This document shows positions 6,658 through 14,068 of a stretch of 16,862 nt of DNA, in pieces. The DNA is taken from the NCBI GenBank assembly GCA_040755535.1, contig JBFMAV010000084.1:1-16862 (forward strand), given 5' to 3'. The DNA is from Aquabacter sp040755535 (GTDB taxonomy: Bacteria > Pseudomonadota > Alphaproteobacteria > Rhizobiales > Xanthobacteraceae). Numbering within the stretch: position 1 is the first letter of the stretch; the number at the start of each line of letters is the position of its first letter. The notes beneath the pieces are model-generated. The model ran no database searches, was not told where the DNA came from, and worked only from the letters and a program-made list of their open reading frames with translations. A program made the translations under genes and the position numbers.

Positions 6658-7065
6658 TCAGCGCACCGGGGAGTTTCCGACCGCCGTTGGGTCGGTAGGC
6701 TGGGCGGGGCGCGCGTCGCCGGTGGGGTCGGGCGTGGTGGGGCGGTCCATGTCGATCTTCTGGGTGGTGGGCACGAGGGCACCGATCAGCAGGGCGCAAA
6801 CGACCAGGATCCCCCCGCCGATCATGAGGTTGCGCCCACGTCGGTCACGCGTGGGCTCCGCGGCCCGGGCGAGGGCATGTGCGACCCCCGCCCCTCGGCC
6901 CGGACCCGCACCGCTCGGCGCATCTTCTCCGGGCAGCGCATGGCCGGTCTCCTCGCGGCTCAAGCGCCGCTGCCACGTGCCGTAGAGAAGCCCCGCGAGC
7001 AAAAGCAGGGTCCCCGCGCCCAGTCCGACGAAGTAAATGACCGCGCCCACATCATGGAATTGCAT
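6658..7065 (-). CDS. Small protein with two membrane spans, unknown function
   Basis: I do not recognise this 135-residue protein. It begins MQFHDVGAVIYFVGLG with a first hydrophobic span at about residues 7-28 (to AGLLYGTW). A charged and Gly/Ala-rich linker follows (about 30-78), containing RRLSREETGHALPGE and RRGRN. A second span lies at about 79-101 (LMIGGGILVVCALLIGALVP), and then a Pro/Thr-rich polar tail. This suggests a hairpin inner-membrane protein with a cytoplasmic loop, though topology is inferred. A good ribosome site (GGAGAGG) lies 5 bases before the ATG. The gene lies 44 bases after the 73-residue gene on the same strand, so the two are probably co-transcribed. Confidence 0.65.
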   Translation of the reverse strand: MQFHDVGAVIYFVGLGAGTLLLLAGLLYGTWQRRLSREETGHALPGEDAPSGAGPGRGAGVAHALARAAEPTRDRRGRNLMIGGGILVVCALLIGALVPTTQKIDMDRPTTPDPTGDARPAQPTDPTAVGNSPVR

Positions 7066-7109
7066 GTGATCCTCTCCGTAGTGCTGTCGTCGCCTGACAT
7101 GCGACGCAT

Positions 7110-7331
7110 TCAGGCGTCCCGGTCCAGGCGGTTCGCGGAGTGATCCTGGAATTGCTCGCTCTGGACGCCCTTCCCGTCGAGGCCGCGCGCGTCGGCGTGG
7201 CGCGCCTTGTCCCGGTTGGAGAGCACCATGTTCTCCTCGATCTTATCCTTGGGAAGGTCGGTCTGGCCGCCGGCCCCGGCCCCTTTGCCGCGGGTCCCCG
7301 GCCCCATGTGTTTCTTGCTGGCATTGGCCAT
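7110..7331 (-). CDS. Small very hydrophilic protein, unknown function
   Basis: This frame encodes 73 residues starting MANASKKHMGPGTRGKGAG and containing DLPKDKIEENMVLSNRDKAR and SEQFQDHSANRLDRDA. It has almost no hydrophobic residues, and many Lys, Asp, Gly and Gln, so it is likely soluble and perhaps intrinsically disordered. Its composition recalls small stress-related hydrophilic proteins, but no family is identified. The frame is open back to 7379. The internal ATG at 7331 is chosen because AAAGG lies about 8 bases upstream and the extra residues look like translated spacer. It lies downstream of opgH on the same strand, separated by a hairpin and about 100 bases, and 44 bases before the two-span protein gene. 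Confidence 0.6.
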   Translation of the reverse strand: MANASKKHMGPGTRGKGAGAGGQTDLPKDKIEENMVLSNRDKARHADARGLDGKGVQSEQFQDHSANRLDRDA

Positions 7332-7412
7332 GATGCTGCCTTTCCGGTCGCCGTGCGCGGTGCGCGCCTCCTCACACAACGCCCGGCGGCCCGGCCGGTT
7401 CGCGCTGGCTTG

Positions 7413-7433
7413 ACCGCGCGCGCGGCGCGCGGT
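7413..7433 (-). terminator. Hairpin at the opgH stop codon
   Basis: ACCGCGCG (7413-7420) and CGCGCGGT (7426-7433) are perfect reverse complements around CGCGG. In minus-strand RNA the stem begins at the last base of the opgH TAA stop codon. There is no T-run, so it may act as a weak terminator or a 3'-end stabiliser. Confidence 0.4.
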
Positions 7434-9622
7434 TAGGCGGGCCGTCCTGCTGGCGCGCGGCGCGCGCCTCGCGGGGGGAGCGCGGACGGCGCAGTGAGGG
7501 CCTCACGCGCGGGGTGGCCCAGCAGGAGGTCCAGCGCCACGTCATCGCCGAGGGCTGCGCGCATCTGCGCACGGGTCAGCCCGTGCGCGGCGACCGGATC
7601 GGCGGCGTCTTCCAGCTTGGCGCGGGCGACCAGGCGATCGGGGCGGTAATCCCCCGCTTTGCGTCGGCCCTGATCGGGGAGCGTGGCGCGGTGGAAGGCC
7701 AGCAGGCCGGGATCCGCGCGCAGGCGATCGATGCCTCCAGGGGGCACGGCGAAGCGCGCGAAATGCGCCCGCAGCGCGAAGGCGCGTTCAAGGACAGGCG
7801 GGCGCGCGCGGTCTTCCGGCGTTGCCAGCAGCGCACCGCTGATCGGCCTGCTGGTCCACGCCACCAGGGGCGCCGCCAGAACTAGACCGACGATCACCGG
7901 AGACATCCAGAGCGCGAGGGGAAGGGCGATGGCGAGCGTGGCGGCGGCGAAGGCCACGCCCAGGAGCATATGCGGCAGGAAATGACGGAGTGCGGCTGCC
8001 ATCGGCACAGAGCCGTCGTCCCGGTCCTGGGCCTGCCAGCCGCTGTCGCGTCCTGCCAGGATGCTGGCGACCGCCTGGGTCTGGGAGAACATGCTGATCG
8101 GAGCGCACAGGCCAGCGATCAGGATCTCGCTCAGCGTGGAGGCGAACAGCCGAAATCCGCCGCCGAACGCCCGCCGCTCCTGCCCGTCGGCGAGCGCGAA
8201 CCCCAAGGCGAGAAACTTGGGCAGGACCAGAACCGCCATGGTGCCGATGAACACCCAGGCCGCGCGGGCGGGATCCTGAGCGGGCCAGTTGGGAAATAGC
8301 GAGAATTCCGAAGGGAAATAATCCGGAGGCACGAACCGCGCCTGAAGCGCCGTAAGCAGGCCCGCCAGCATCATGATCAGCCAGAGCGGGGCCGAGATAT
8401 AGCTGGCGATCCCGGTCAGCAGGTGCACCCGACTGATGCCGCTGAGGCCGCGCGCCGGGAGGACGGCCGCGTGCTGGAGGTTGCCCTGGCACCAGCGCCG
8501 GTCACGCACCGCGATGGTGGCGAGCGAGGGCGGGCCTTCTTCATAGCTTCCGCCGAGGGATGGCAGCATGTGCACGCCCCAGCCCGCGCGCACGAGGAGC
8601 GCCGCTTCCACGAAATCGTGGCTGAGGATCGGCCCGCCGAACGGGGAGGGGCCTTTGAGGTGCGGCAGGGCCGCCGCCGCCGCAAAGGCGCGGGTACGGA
8701 TGATCGCGTTGTGGCCCCAGTAATTGCCCTGCGGCCCGAACCAGAAGGCCAGCCCATGGGCGAGCATTGGCCCGTAGAGCCGGCCGGCGAACTGCTGGAG
8801 CCGCGCGAACAGGGTGCGCGCGCCAACAATGACAGGGAGGGTTTGCAGGAGGCCCACCGCCGGGTTCTGCTCCAGCGCCGATGCGAGGCGGACCATGCAG
8901 GCGCCGGTCATGACACTGTCGGCATCCAGCACCAGCATCGCGTCATATCCGCCACCGAAGCGACGCACCCAGTCCGCGATGTTGCCGGCCTTGCGGTCCG
9001 TGTTCTCGGCGCGATGGCGATAATAGAGCCGCGTGCCGGGCAGGCGCGCGCGCAGGTCCAGATAGGCGGCTTCCTCGGCGATCCAGAGGTCGGGGTCGGT
9101 GGTATCGCTCAGAATAAAGATATCGAAATGAGCATCCCGGCCGGTCTGCGCCAGCGACTCCGCCATGGCCTGGAGGCCCGCGAACACCCGCGTCGGCGCT
9201 TCGTTGTAGATCGGCATGAGGATGGCGGTGCGCAGGCCAAGATCGGGCAGGGGCGCGTGCGGATCGATGTCGAGCTCGCGCCGCCCGCGCGCCAGCGACA
9301 GGGCGCCGACGAGCGCGGTGGAAAAGGTGAGGCTGATCCAGCCGAACAGGAGCACGAACAGGACCAAAACGATCCATTCGAGGCCGGTCACCCCGCCGAT
9401 GTCCAGCACCGCGTGCATTTCATAGGCGGCGGCCCCTGTCAGGAGCGCCGGAATGAAAAGCACCAGCGCACGGCGCGCCCACAGGCCGGAGGACCCGGAG
9501 CGCGCCATGCGCTGCGCCTGCGGTGACGTTCCGAGCGACTGAACCGGCATGGGGAGCGGCTGCTCGGCGGGGAGAGCCACAGATTTCCCCGCCCCGCTCG
9601 GGGCAGACGCTACGGCGTCCAT
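7433..9622 (-). CDS. opgH: Glucans biosynthesis glucosyltransferase (OpgH/MdoH)
   Basis: The 729-residue inner-membrane glycosyltransferase of family GT2 makes the beta-linked glucose backbone of osmoregulated periplasmic glucans from UDP-glucose and is thought to pass it across the membrane. Two spans lie at about 50-70 and 84-108. The catalytic domain (about 130-390) follows, with MPIYNE at 136-141, the DxD-type LDADS at 232-236, FGPQGNYWGHNAIIR at 295-309, SHDFVEA at 334-340, LGGSYEEGPPSL at 356-367 and RDRRWCQGNL at 373-382, all typical of OpgH. About five further spans lie between 400 and 592. It is shorter than E. coli OpgH (847 residues), mainly at the N-terminus. Its ATG overlaps the end of opgG by 13 bases and has only a weak ribosome site, so translation is probably coupled to opgG. 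Confidence 0.93.
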   Translation of the reverse strand: MDAVASAPSGAGKSVALPAEQPLPMPVQSLGTSPQAQRMARSGSSGLWARRALVLFIPALLTGAAAYEMHAVLDIGGVTGLEWIVLVLFVLLFGWISLTFSTALVGALSLARGRRELDIDPHAPLPDLGLRTAILMPIYNEAPTRVFAGLQAMAESLAQTGRDAHFDIFILSDTTDPDLWIAEEAAYLDLRARLPGTRLYYRHRAENTDRKAGNIADWVRRFGGGYDAMLVLDADSVMTGACMVRLASALEQNPAVGLLQTLPVIVGARTLFARLQQFAGRLYGPMLAHGLAFWFGPQGNYWGHNAIIRTRAFAAAAALPHLKGPSPFGGPILSHDFVEAALLVRAGWGVHMLPSLGGSYEEGPPSLATIAVRDRRWCQGNLQHAAVLPARGLSGISRVHLLTGIASYISAPLWLIMMLAGLLTALQARFVPPDYFPSEFSLFPNWPAQDPARAAWVFIGTMAVLVLPKFLALGFALADGQERRAFGGGFRLFASTLSEILIAGLCAPISMFSQTQAVASILAGRDSGWQAQDRDDGSVPMAAALRHFLPHMLLGVAFAAATLAIALPLALWMSPVIVGLVLAAPLVAWTSRPISGALLATPEDRARPPVLERAFALRAHFARFAVPPGGIDRLRADPGLLAFHRATLPDQGRRKAGDYRPDRLVARAKLEDAADPVAAHGLTRAQMRAALGDDVALDLLLGHPAREALTAPSALPPRGARRAPAGRPA

Positions 9623-11130
9623 CGGTAGATCCAGGTTTCCGTGAGCGGCTTGCCCTCGCGGAACACCCCGGCCCGCAGCTCGGCGACATCGGTGCCCTTG
9701 GGGTTGAGGGCGAAGCTGAGGCGCGTGCCCTGCATCTCCGGATTGGGCTGGAGCACGATGTTGGAAATGTCCCCGGCATTGGTGGTCACGCGCGCCTCCA
9801 CGCCGTCCGGCGCAAGATCCCGCACGGATCCACCCACATAATCGACGACGAACAGGCGGCGGTCGCCGGCTGCTCCCGCCCGCGTCGCGGCGACACGCGC
9901 GAGATCGCGCGGTTCGGCCACGTCCCAGGCCCAGTGCAGACGGTAGGTGTAGTTATACTCGCCGCCCTTGCGCAGCGTGTCCTTGGGGCGCCAGAAGGCG
10001 ACGATATTGTCGTGCACCTCCTCCGGGGTCGGGATTTCCACCAGATGGACGGCGCCCTCGCCCCAATCGCCGATCGGCTCCAGCCAGAGGCTCGGGCGCT
10101 TTTCATAGCGCGCTTCCAGGTCCTGATAGTCGAAGAAGGACCGCTGGCGCTGCATCAGGCCGAAGCCGCGCATATTGGTGGACCGGAAGCTGCTGACCTC
10201 GAGGCGGCGCGGGTTGGTCAGGGGCCGCCACAGGTGCTCGCCCGACCCGTCGATCACTGCGAGGCCCTGCGCATCGCGCACGGCGGGGCGAAAATCGTCA
10301 AACCCCATCTGATCATTGGGTCCGAACAGGAACATGCTGGTAAGCCCGCCGATCCCGGCCTCCGACAGGTCGGTCCTGGGATACAGGGACATCTCGACGG
10401 TGGTGATGGTGGTCTCGCCGGGCTGGATGGTGAAGCGATGGGCTGCGGTGGCGCTCGGACTGTCCAGCAGCGCGTGAACCACGATGGATTTGCCTTCGGC
10501 CGCCGGCTGCTCAATCCAGAACGCCTTGAAGATCGGAAATTCCTCGCCGGTCGCCGCGCCGGTCTTGATGGCGAGGCCGCGCGCCGAGGAGCCGTAGCCT
10601 TGCCCCTTGCCCACGGCGCGAAAATAGCTCGCGCCCTGGAACACCACGATCTCGTCGAAATAGTCCGCCCGGTTCAGCGGGCCGTGCAGCCGGAAGCCGG
10701 AAAAGCCGAGGTCGAGCCCGGGCGGCGGCGGCGTCACGCCGTGTTCGAAGCGAAACAGGTTCGGGTCATAGGCGAGCCGCCGCGCCTTTCCCCCGGCAAC
10801 CACATGAATGTCCACCCGGTCGGCGAACAGAAAGCCGCGATGCAGCAGTTGCGCCTCGAAGGGCAGCCCCTGGCCTCGCCACAGCGAGCGGTCGGGATTG
10901 AAGCGGATGTTGCGATAAGCATCGTAGCTCAGCTTCTGGAGCTCTGGCGGCAGCGTGCGGTCCGCGGCCTTGAACGGTCGCGCCGCAAGTTCCCGCGCGA
11001 GATTGCGCACCGTCTGGGCATCGAACGGGGCGCCCTCGTCCCCGCCGGCCGGCGCCTGCGCGGGCGCGGGCGTCGCCTGGGCGGCGGCCAGCAGCGTGGT
11101 CCCAATGAGAAACACCCGTCGATCAATCAC
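9610..11130 (-). CDS. opgG: Periplasmic glucan biosynthesis protein, OpgG/OpgD (MdoG) family
   Basis: The 506-residue periplasmic protein is needed, with OpgH, for assembly of osmoregulated periplasmic glucans. The N-terminus (MIDRRVFLIGTTLLAAAQAT, read from GTG) has a twin-arginine pair at residues 4-5, a hydrophobic core and an APAQA cleavage site, so export may be by Tat. In E. coli this is a trait of OpgD rather than OpgG. The mature protein has MdoG-family landmarks: LSYDAYRNIRFNPDRSLW, FGPNDQMGFDDFRPAVRD, SGEHLWRPLTNP, RGFGLMQRQR-FFDYQDLEARYE and PSLWLEPIGDWGEGAVHLVEIPT. GTG 11130 is chosen because AAGGAGAGG lies 6 bases upstream and the signal peptide starts there; the frame is open far further upstream but overlaps other genes. 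It is directly upstream of opgH, which fixes the pathway. The opgG symbol follows the gene order. Confidence 0.9.
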   Translation of the reverse strand: MIDRRVFLIGTTLLAAAQATPAPAQAPAGGDEGAPFDAQTVRNLARELAARPFKAADRTLPPELQKLSYDAYRNIRFNPDRSLWRGQGLPFEAQLLHRGFLFADRVDIHVVAGGKARRLAYDPNLFRFEHGVTPPPPGLDLGFSGFRLHGPLNRADYFDEIVVFQGASYFRAVGKGQGYGSSARGLAIKTGAATGEEFPIFKAFWIEQPAAEGKSIVVHALLDSPSATAAHRFTIQPGETTITTVEMSLYPRTDLSEAGIGGLTSMFLFGPNDQMGFDDFRPAVRDAQGLAVIDGSGEHLWRPLTNPRRLEVSSFRSTNMRGFGLMQRQRSFFDYQDLEARYEKRPSLWLEPIGDWGEGAVHLVEIPTPEEVHDNIVAFWRPKDTLRKGGEYNYTYRLHWAWDVAEPRDLARVAATRAGAAGDRRLFVVDYVGGSVRDLAPDGVEARVTTNAGDISNIVLQPNPEMQGTRLSFALNPKGTDVAELRAGVFREGKPLTETWIYRWTP

Positions 11131-11163
11131 GTGAAGCCTCTCCTTGGCCGTGCGCGCGTCCAA

Positions 11164-11198
11164 GTGGGGAAGAGGCGAAGGCCCCTTCGGGTTCCCAC
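11164..11198 (-). other. Composite hairpin between the oxidase operon and opgG
   Basis: GTGGGGAA (11164-11171) pairs with TTCCCAC (11192-11198) with one bulge. Inside, CGAAG (11176-11180) and CTTCG (11185-11189) form a second stem. It fills the middle of the 83-base gap between the last oxidase-operon gene and opgG. There is no T-run. It could be an inefficient terminator, an attenuator or an RNA-processing site. Confidence 0.35.
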
Positions 11199-11213
11199 GC
11201 CCGCGCCGAAGTT

Positions 11214-11519
11214 TCAGGTGGGCGCGGCGCAGCTTGGCAGAATGAGGGCGGGGAGCGCCGTCCAGATGATGGCCACCAGCGCAAGGCCGGCAAGGCCCAC
11301 GCCGAGCGACGCCGCTGTCCCGTGCATGTCGCCGCGCCACTGGCGCAGAAGCAGGATCGTCACGGCGAGCGCCGCTGCGAGCGAGGCGGTGAGGACCAGG
11401 ACGCGATGCGCGTCCGCGCCCAAGAATTTGCAGGCGAGGGACTCGCTCGCATAGACCAGCAGGAATTGCGCCGCCCACAGCAGCGGTCCGTAAAGGCTGG
11501 CAAGGGCGAAGCGCGTCAT
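11214..11519 (-). CDS. Small membrane protein coupled to ctaD
   Basis: The 101-residue protein starts MTRFALASLYGPLLWAAQF and has three predicted membrane spans at about 8-26, 42-60 and 72-93, separated by short polar loops (SESLACKFLGADAHR and RQWRGDMHG). I do not recognise a named family. The GPLxWxxxFxxVY pattern in the first span is of a kind I associate, from memory, with small membrane proteins in alphaproteobacterial oxidase clusters. Its ATG overlaps the ctaD stop codon (ATGA) and GGGAG lies upstream, so it is translationally coupled to ctaD. The position suggests an accessory or subunit IV-like component of the oxidase, but this is inference. Confidence 0.7.
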   Translation of the reverse strand: MTRFALASLYGPLLWAAQFLLVYASESLACKFLGADAHRVLVLTASLAAALAVTILLLRQWRGDMHGTAASLGVGLAGLALVAIIWTALPALILPSCAAPT

Positions 11520-14068
11520 CCGCCCGCTCCCGCCAGATGGGGGAAGCCATGGGTGAGGGCAAGCCCGAGGGCACCTTGACCGAGCGCGTAGAGCCACAGC
11601 AGGCGCAGCGTGTCGAACACCACCCGGCGCTCCGCCGTCAGCCGCCCCGCCGCGAGGCGCGCCAGGGCGAAGAGACCGATCACCACCACCGCCGCCGTCA
11701 CCTGCCCCTGGAGGAGCGGCGCCATGAACGTCACGGCGCCGAAGGCATCGCGGGTGGGGGCGATGCCCGCTGCGCTCATGGCGCGCACATCGAGCGCGAT
11801 GGCGCCGACGAGGGCCAAAAGGCCGAAGGTCACCAGCGCCGCGAGGAGGATCGGCGGCCCCGCACGGCGCAGCACGCGATCCCCCGCCGCGAGGGCGAGC
11901 GCGCTCGCGCTAAGACAGCCGAAGGCGGCCCATGTCCAGGCCGCGTCTGGCAGGCGCGAGAGCGGCGGCCAGACCTGCGGCGAGACGGTCCAGAGGAACA
12001 GATAGGAGAAGACATAGGACAGGTAGAGGGCGGCGGCGACCAGCATGAGCACCACCATGGCCCACCAGGCGGGGGAGGCGGGGCCGCTGACATAGGTCGG
12101 GACGATGACCCCCGGCGCGACCTCCACCGCCCCTGCATCCGGCGGGTCGCTGCGCCACATCCAGGCCACCATGGCCGCGATGGAGAGGACGCCGCAGACG
12201 AGCGCGAGGGTCACCGCCTTCGCCACCAGCAGCAGGAAGAAGGCGGCCATGGCGATGGCCGCCACGACATGGGACCAGCCGGGCGCCGGCAGGCGCATGA
12301 GGAATTGCGCTTCCCCCTCCACCGCGGACGTGACGATGGTCTCGCGCACCCCCGTCGCGCTGCGCGGCAGGTAATGCGCGCCTTCCACCACTTCGCGGGG
12401 CAGGTCCGGGCGGTCCCAGAGCGGATAGCGGCCCTCCACATGGGGCACGCTGCGCACCGAGTAATTGCCGGTGGGCAGCCATTCCAGCGTACCCGCCTGC
12501 CAGACATTCCCGGCCGGGGGACCGCCGGGCCGCAGGTTTCGGAACAGGTCGAGGACAAATAGCAGGATGCCCGCCGCGAACACATAGGCCCCCGCGCTGG
12601 AGGCGAGATTGTAGGGCTCCCATCCCAGCCCGTCGGGATAGGTGTAGACGCGGCGCGGCATGCCCAGCAGGCCGGCAATATGCAGAGGGAAGAAGGCGAG
12701 GTTGAAGCCCAGGAACATCAGGACAAACACCCACCGCCCCAGCCGCTCGGACAAGGGCCGGCTGCTGAAGGCCGGCGCCCAGTAATAGAAGGCGGCGAAC
12801 AGCGGAAACACCATGCCGCCGACCAGCACATAGTGAAAATGGGCCACCACGAAATAGGTGTCGTGGACCTGCCAGTCGAACGGCACCATGGCCACCATGA
12901 CGCCGGACAGCCCGCCAATGGTGAAGATGGCGATGAAGCCGAGAACGAACAGCGATGGGGTCGCGAAGCGCAGCCGGCCGGCGGCGATGGTGCCGATCCA
13001 GGCGAACATCTGGATGCCGCTCGGCACGGCGACCGCCATGCTCGCCGCCGAGAAGAAGCCGAGCGACACCATGGGAATGCCCGTGGTGAACATGTGATGC
13101 ACCCACAGGCCGAAGCTGAAGAAGCCGGTGGCGATCAGCGCCACCACGATCAGCCGATGCCCCACCAGCTCGGTCTGCGCCATGGCGGGGACGATCATGG
13201 ACACCATGCCCGCCGCCGGCAGGAAGATGATGTAGACCTCCGGATGGCCGAAGAACCAGAACAGGTGCTGCCAGAGCAGCGGGTCTCCGCCCTTGGCGGT
13301 GATGAAGAAGGGCCAGCCGAAGGCGCGCTCCACTTCCAGCATCATGGTGGCGAGGATCACCGCCGGAAAGGCGAACACGATCATCGCGGCGAACACCAGC
13401 ATGGTCCAGGCGAAGATGGGCATGCGGTCAAGCGTCATGCCGGGCGCGCGGGTGCGCAGCACGCCGACGATGATCTCGATGGCGCCCGCAATGGCCGAAA
13501 TCTCGATGAAGCCGATGCCCAGCAGCCAGAAATCCGCGCCCATGCCGGGCGAAAAAGCGGTGCCGGTGAGCGGGGGATACATGAACCAGCCCCCGCTCGG
13601 GGCAAGGTCGAAGAACAGGGTGGCGAAGAAAACGAGGCCGCCCACGAAATACGCCCAGAACGCGAAGGCCCCGAGGCGGGGAAAGGGCAGGTCCCGGGCG
13701 CCGAGCATCTGCGGCAGCAGCAGCACCCCCAGCGCCTCCACGGCCGGCACGGCGAACAGGAACATCATCACCGTGCCGTGCATGGTGAAGATCTGGTTGT
13801 AGGTGTCCTGGGAGAGGAAGCCGTTGCCCGGCACCGCGAGTTGGGTGCGGATCAGCAGGCCCAGAATGCCGGCGAGCAGGAAGAACAGGAAGGCGGCGCC
13901 GATATAGAGATATCCCACCACCGAATTGTTGATGGCGCTGAGCACGCGCCAGCCCTTCGGCAGCCGCCAGACCTCCTCCAGCCCCACCAGCTCCTGGGGC
14001 GGCCGAGGCCGGTCATAATGGGGCGGCGGGATGCCGGCCCCGGCCTCGGTGGCGGGCGCTTGGCTCAT
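11516..14068 (-). CDS. ctaD: Cytochrome c oxidase subunit I fused to a subunit III-like domain
   Basis: The 850-residue inner-membrane protein reduces O2 to water at a heme a3-CuB centre. Visible ligands are heme a H97 (FTMHGTVMMF) and H412, heme a3 H410 (HDTYFVVAHFHYV), and CuB H275, H324 and H325, with the cross-linked Tyr279 in GHPEVY. Glu277 of that motif and Asp126 (GARDLPFP) of the D-channel are present. The usual K-channel Lys after PTGI is Gln353 (PSGIQMFAW), and the Asn pair after the D-channel Asp is Gly-Ala (133-134). Residues 1-520 are subunit I. NVWQAGTLEW at 521-530 is the typical fusion linker, and from about 598 several spans form a divergent subunit III-like domain. ATG 14068 overlaps the coxB stop (ATGA) with GGAG upstream; GTG 14080 is possible but less likely. 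It is part of an operon with coxB and ctaG. Confidence 0.95.
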   Translation of the reverse strand: MSQAPATEAGAGIPPPHYDRPRPPQELVGLEEVWRLPKGWRVLSAINNSVVGYLYIGAAFLFFLLAGILGLLIRTQLAVPGNGFLSQDTYNQIFTMHGTVMMFLFAVPAVEALGVLLLPQMLGARDLPFPRLGAFAFWAYFVGGLVFFATLFFDLAPSGGWFMYPPLTGTAFSPGMGADFWLLGIGFIEISAIAGAIEIIVGVLRTRAPGMTLDRMPIFAWTMLVFAAMIVFAFPAVILATMMLEVERAFGWPFFITAKGGDPLLWQHLFWFFGHPEVYIIFLPAAGMVSMIVPAMAQTELVGHRLIVVALIATGFFSFGLWVHHMFTTGIPMVSLGFFSAASMAVAVPSGIQMFAWIGTIAAGRLRFATPSLFVLGFIAIFTIGGLSGVMVAMVPFDWQVHDTYFVVAHFHYVLVGGMVFPLFAAFYYWAPAFSSRPLSERLGRWVFVLMFLGFNLAFFPLHIAGLLGMPRRVYTYPDGLGWEPYNLASSAGAYVFAAGILLFVLDLFRNLRPGGPPAGNVWQAGTLEWLPTGNYSVRSVPHVEGRYPLWDRPDLPREVVEGAHYLPRSATGVRETIVTSAVEGEAQFLMRLPAPGWSHVVAAIAMAAFFLLLVAKAVTLALVCGVLSIAAMVAWMWRSDPPDAGAVEVAPGVIVPTYVSGPASPAWWAMVVLMLVAAALYLSYVFSYLFLWTVSPQVWPPLSRLPDAAWTWAAFGCLSASALALAAGDRVLRRAGPPILLAALVTFGLLALVGAIALDVRAMSAAGIAPTRDAFGAVTFMAPLLQGQVTAAVVVIGLFALARLAAGRLTAERRVVFDTLRLLWLYALGQGALGLALTHGFPHLAGAGG

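Noticed and set aside
6471..6698. In-frame continuation of the exported-protein gene after its TAG, ending at a second TAG
   Set aside because: A single stop followed by 75 open codons raised the idea of a broken or read-through gene. The continuation is Arg-rich, has no recognisable domain and overlaps the end of a minus-strand gene, so a chance open frame is more likely.
9523..11454. A plus-strand open frame of about 640 codons opposite opgG
   Set aside because: It lies opposite a well supported MdoG-family gene, and its translation has shadow-frame composition and no recognisable motif.
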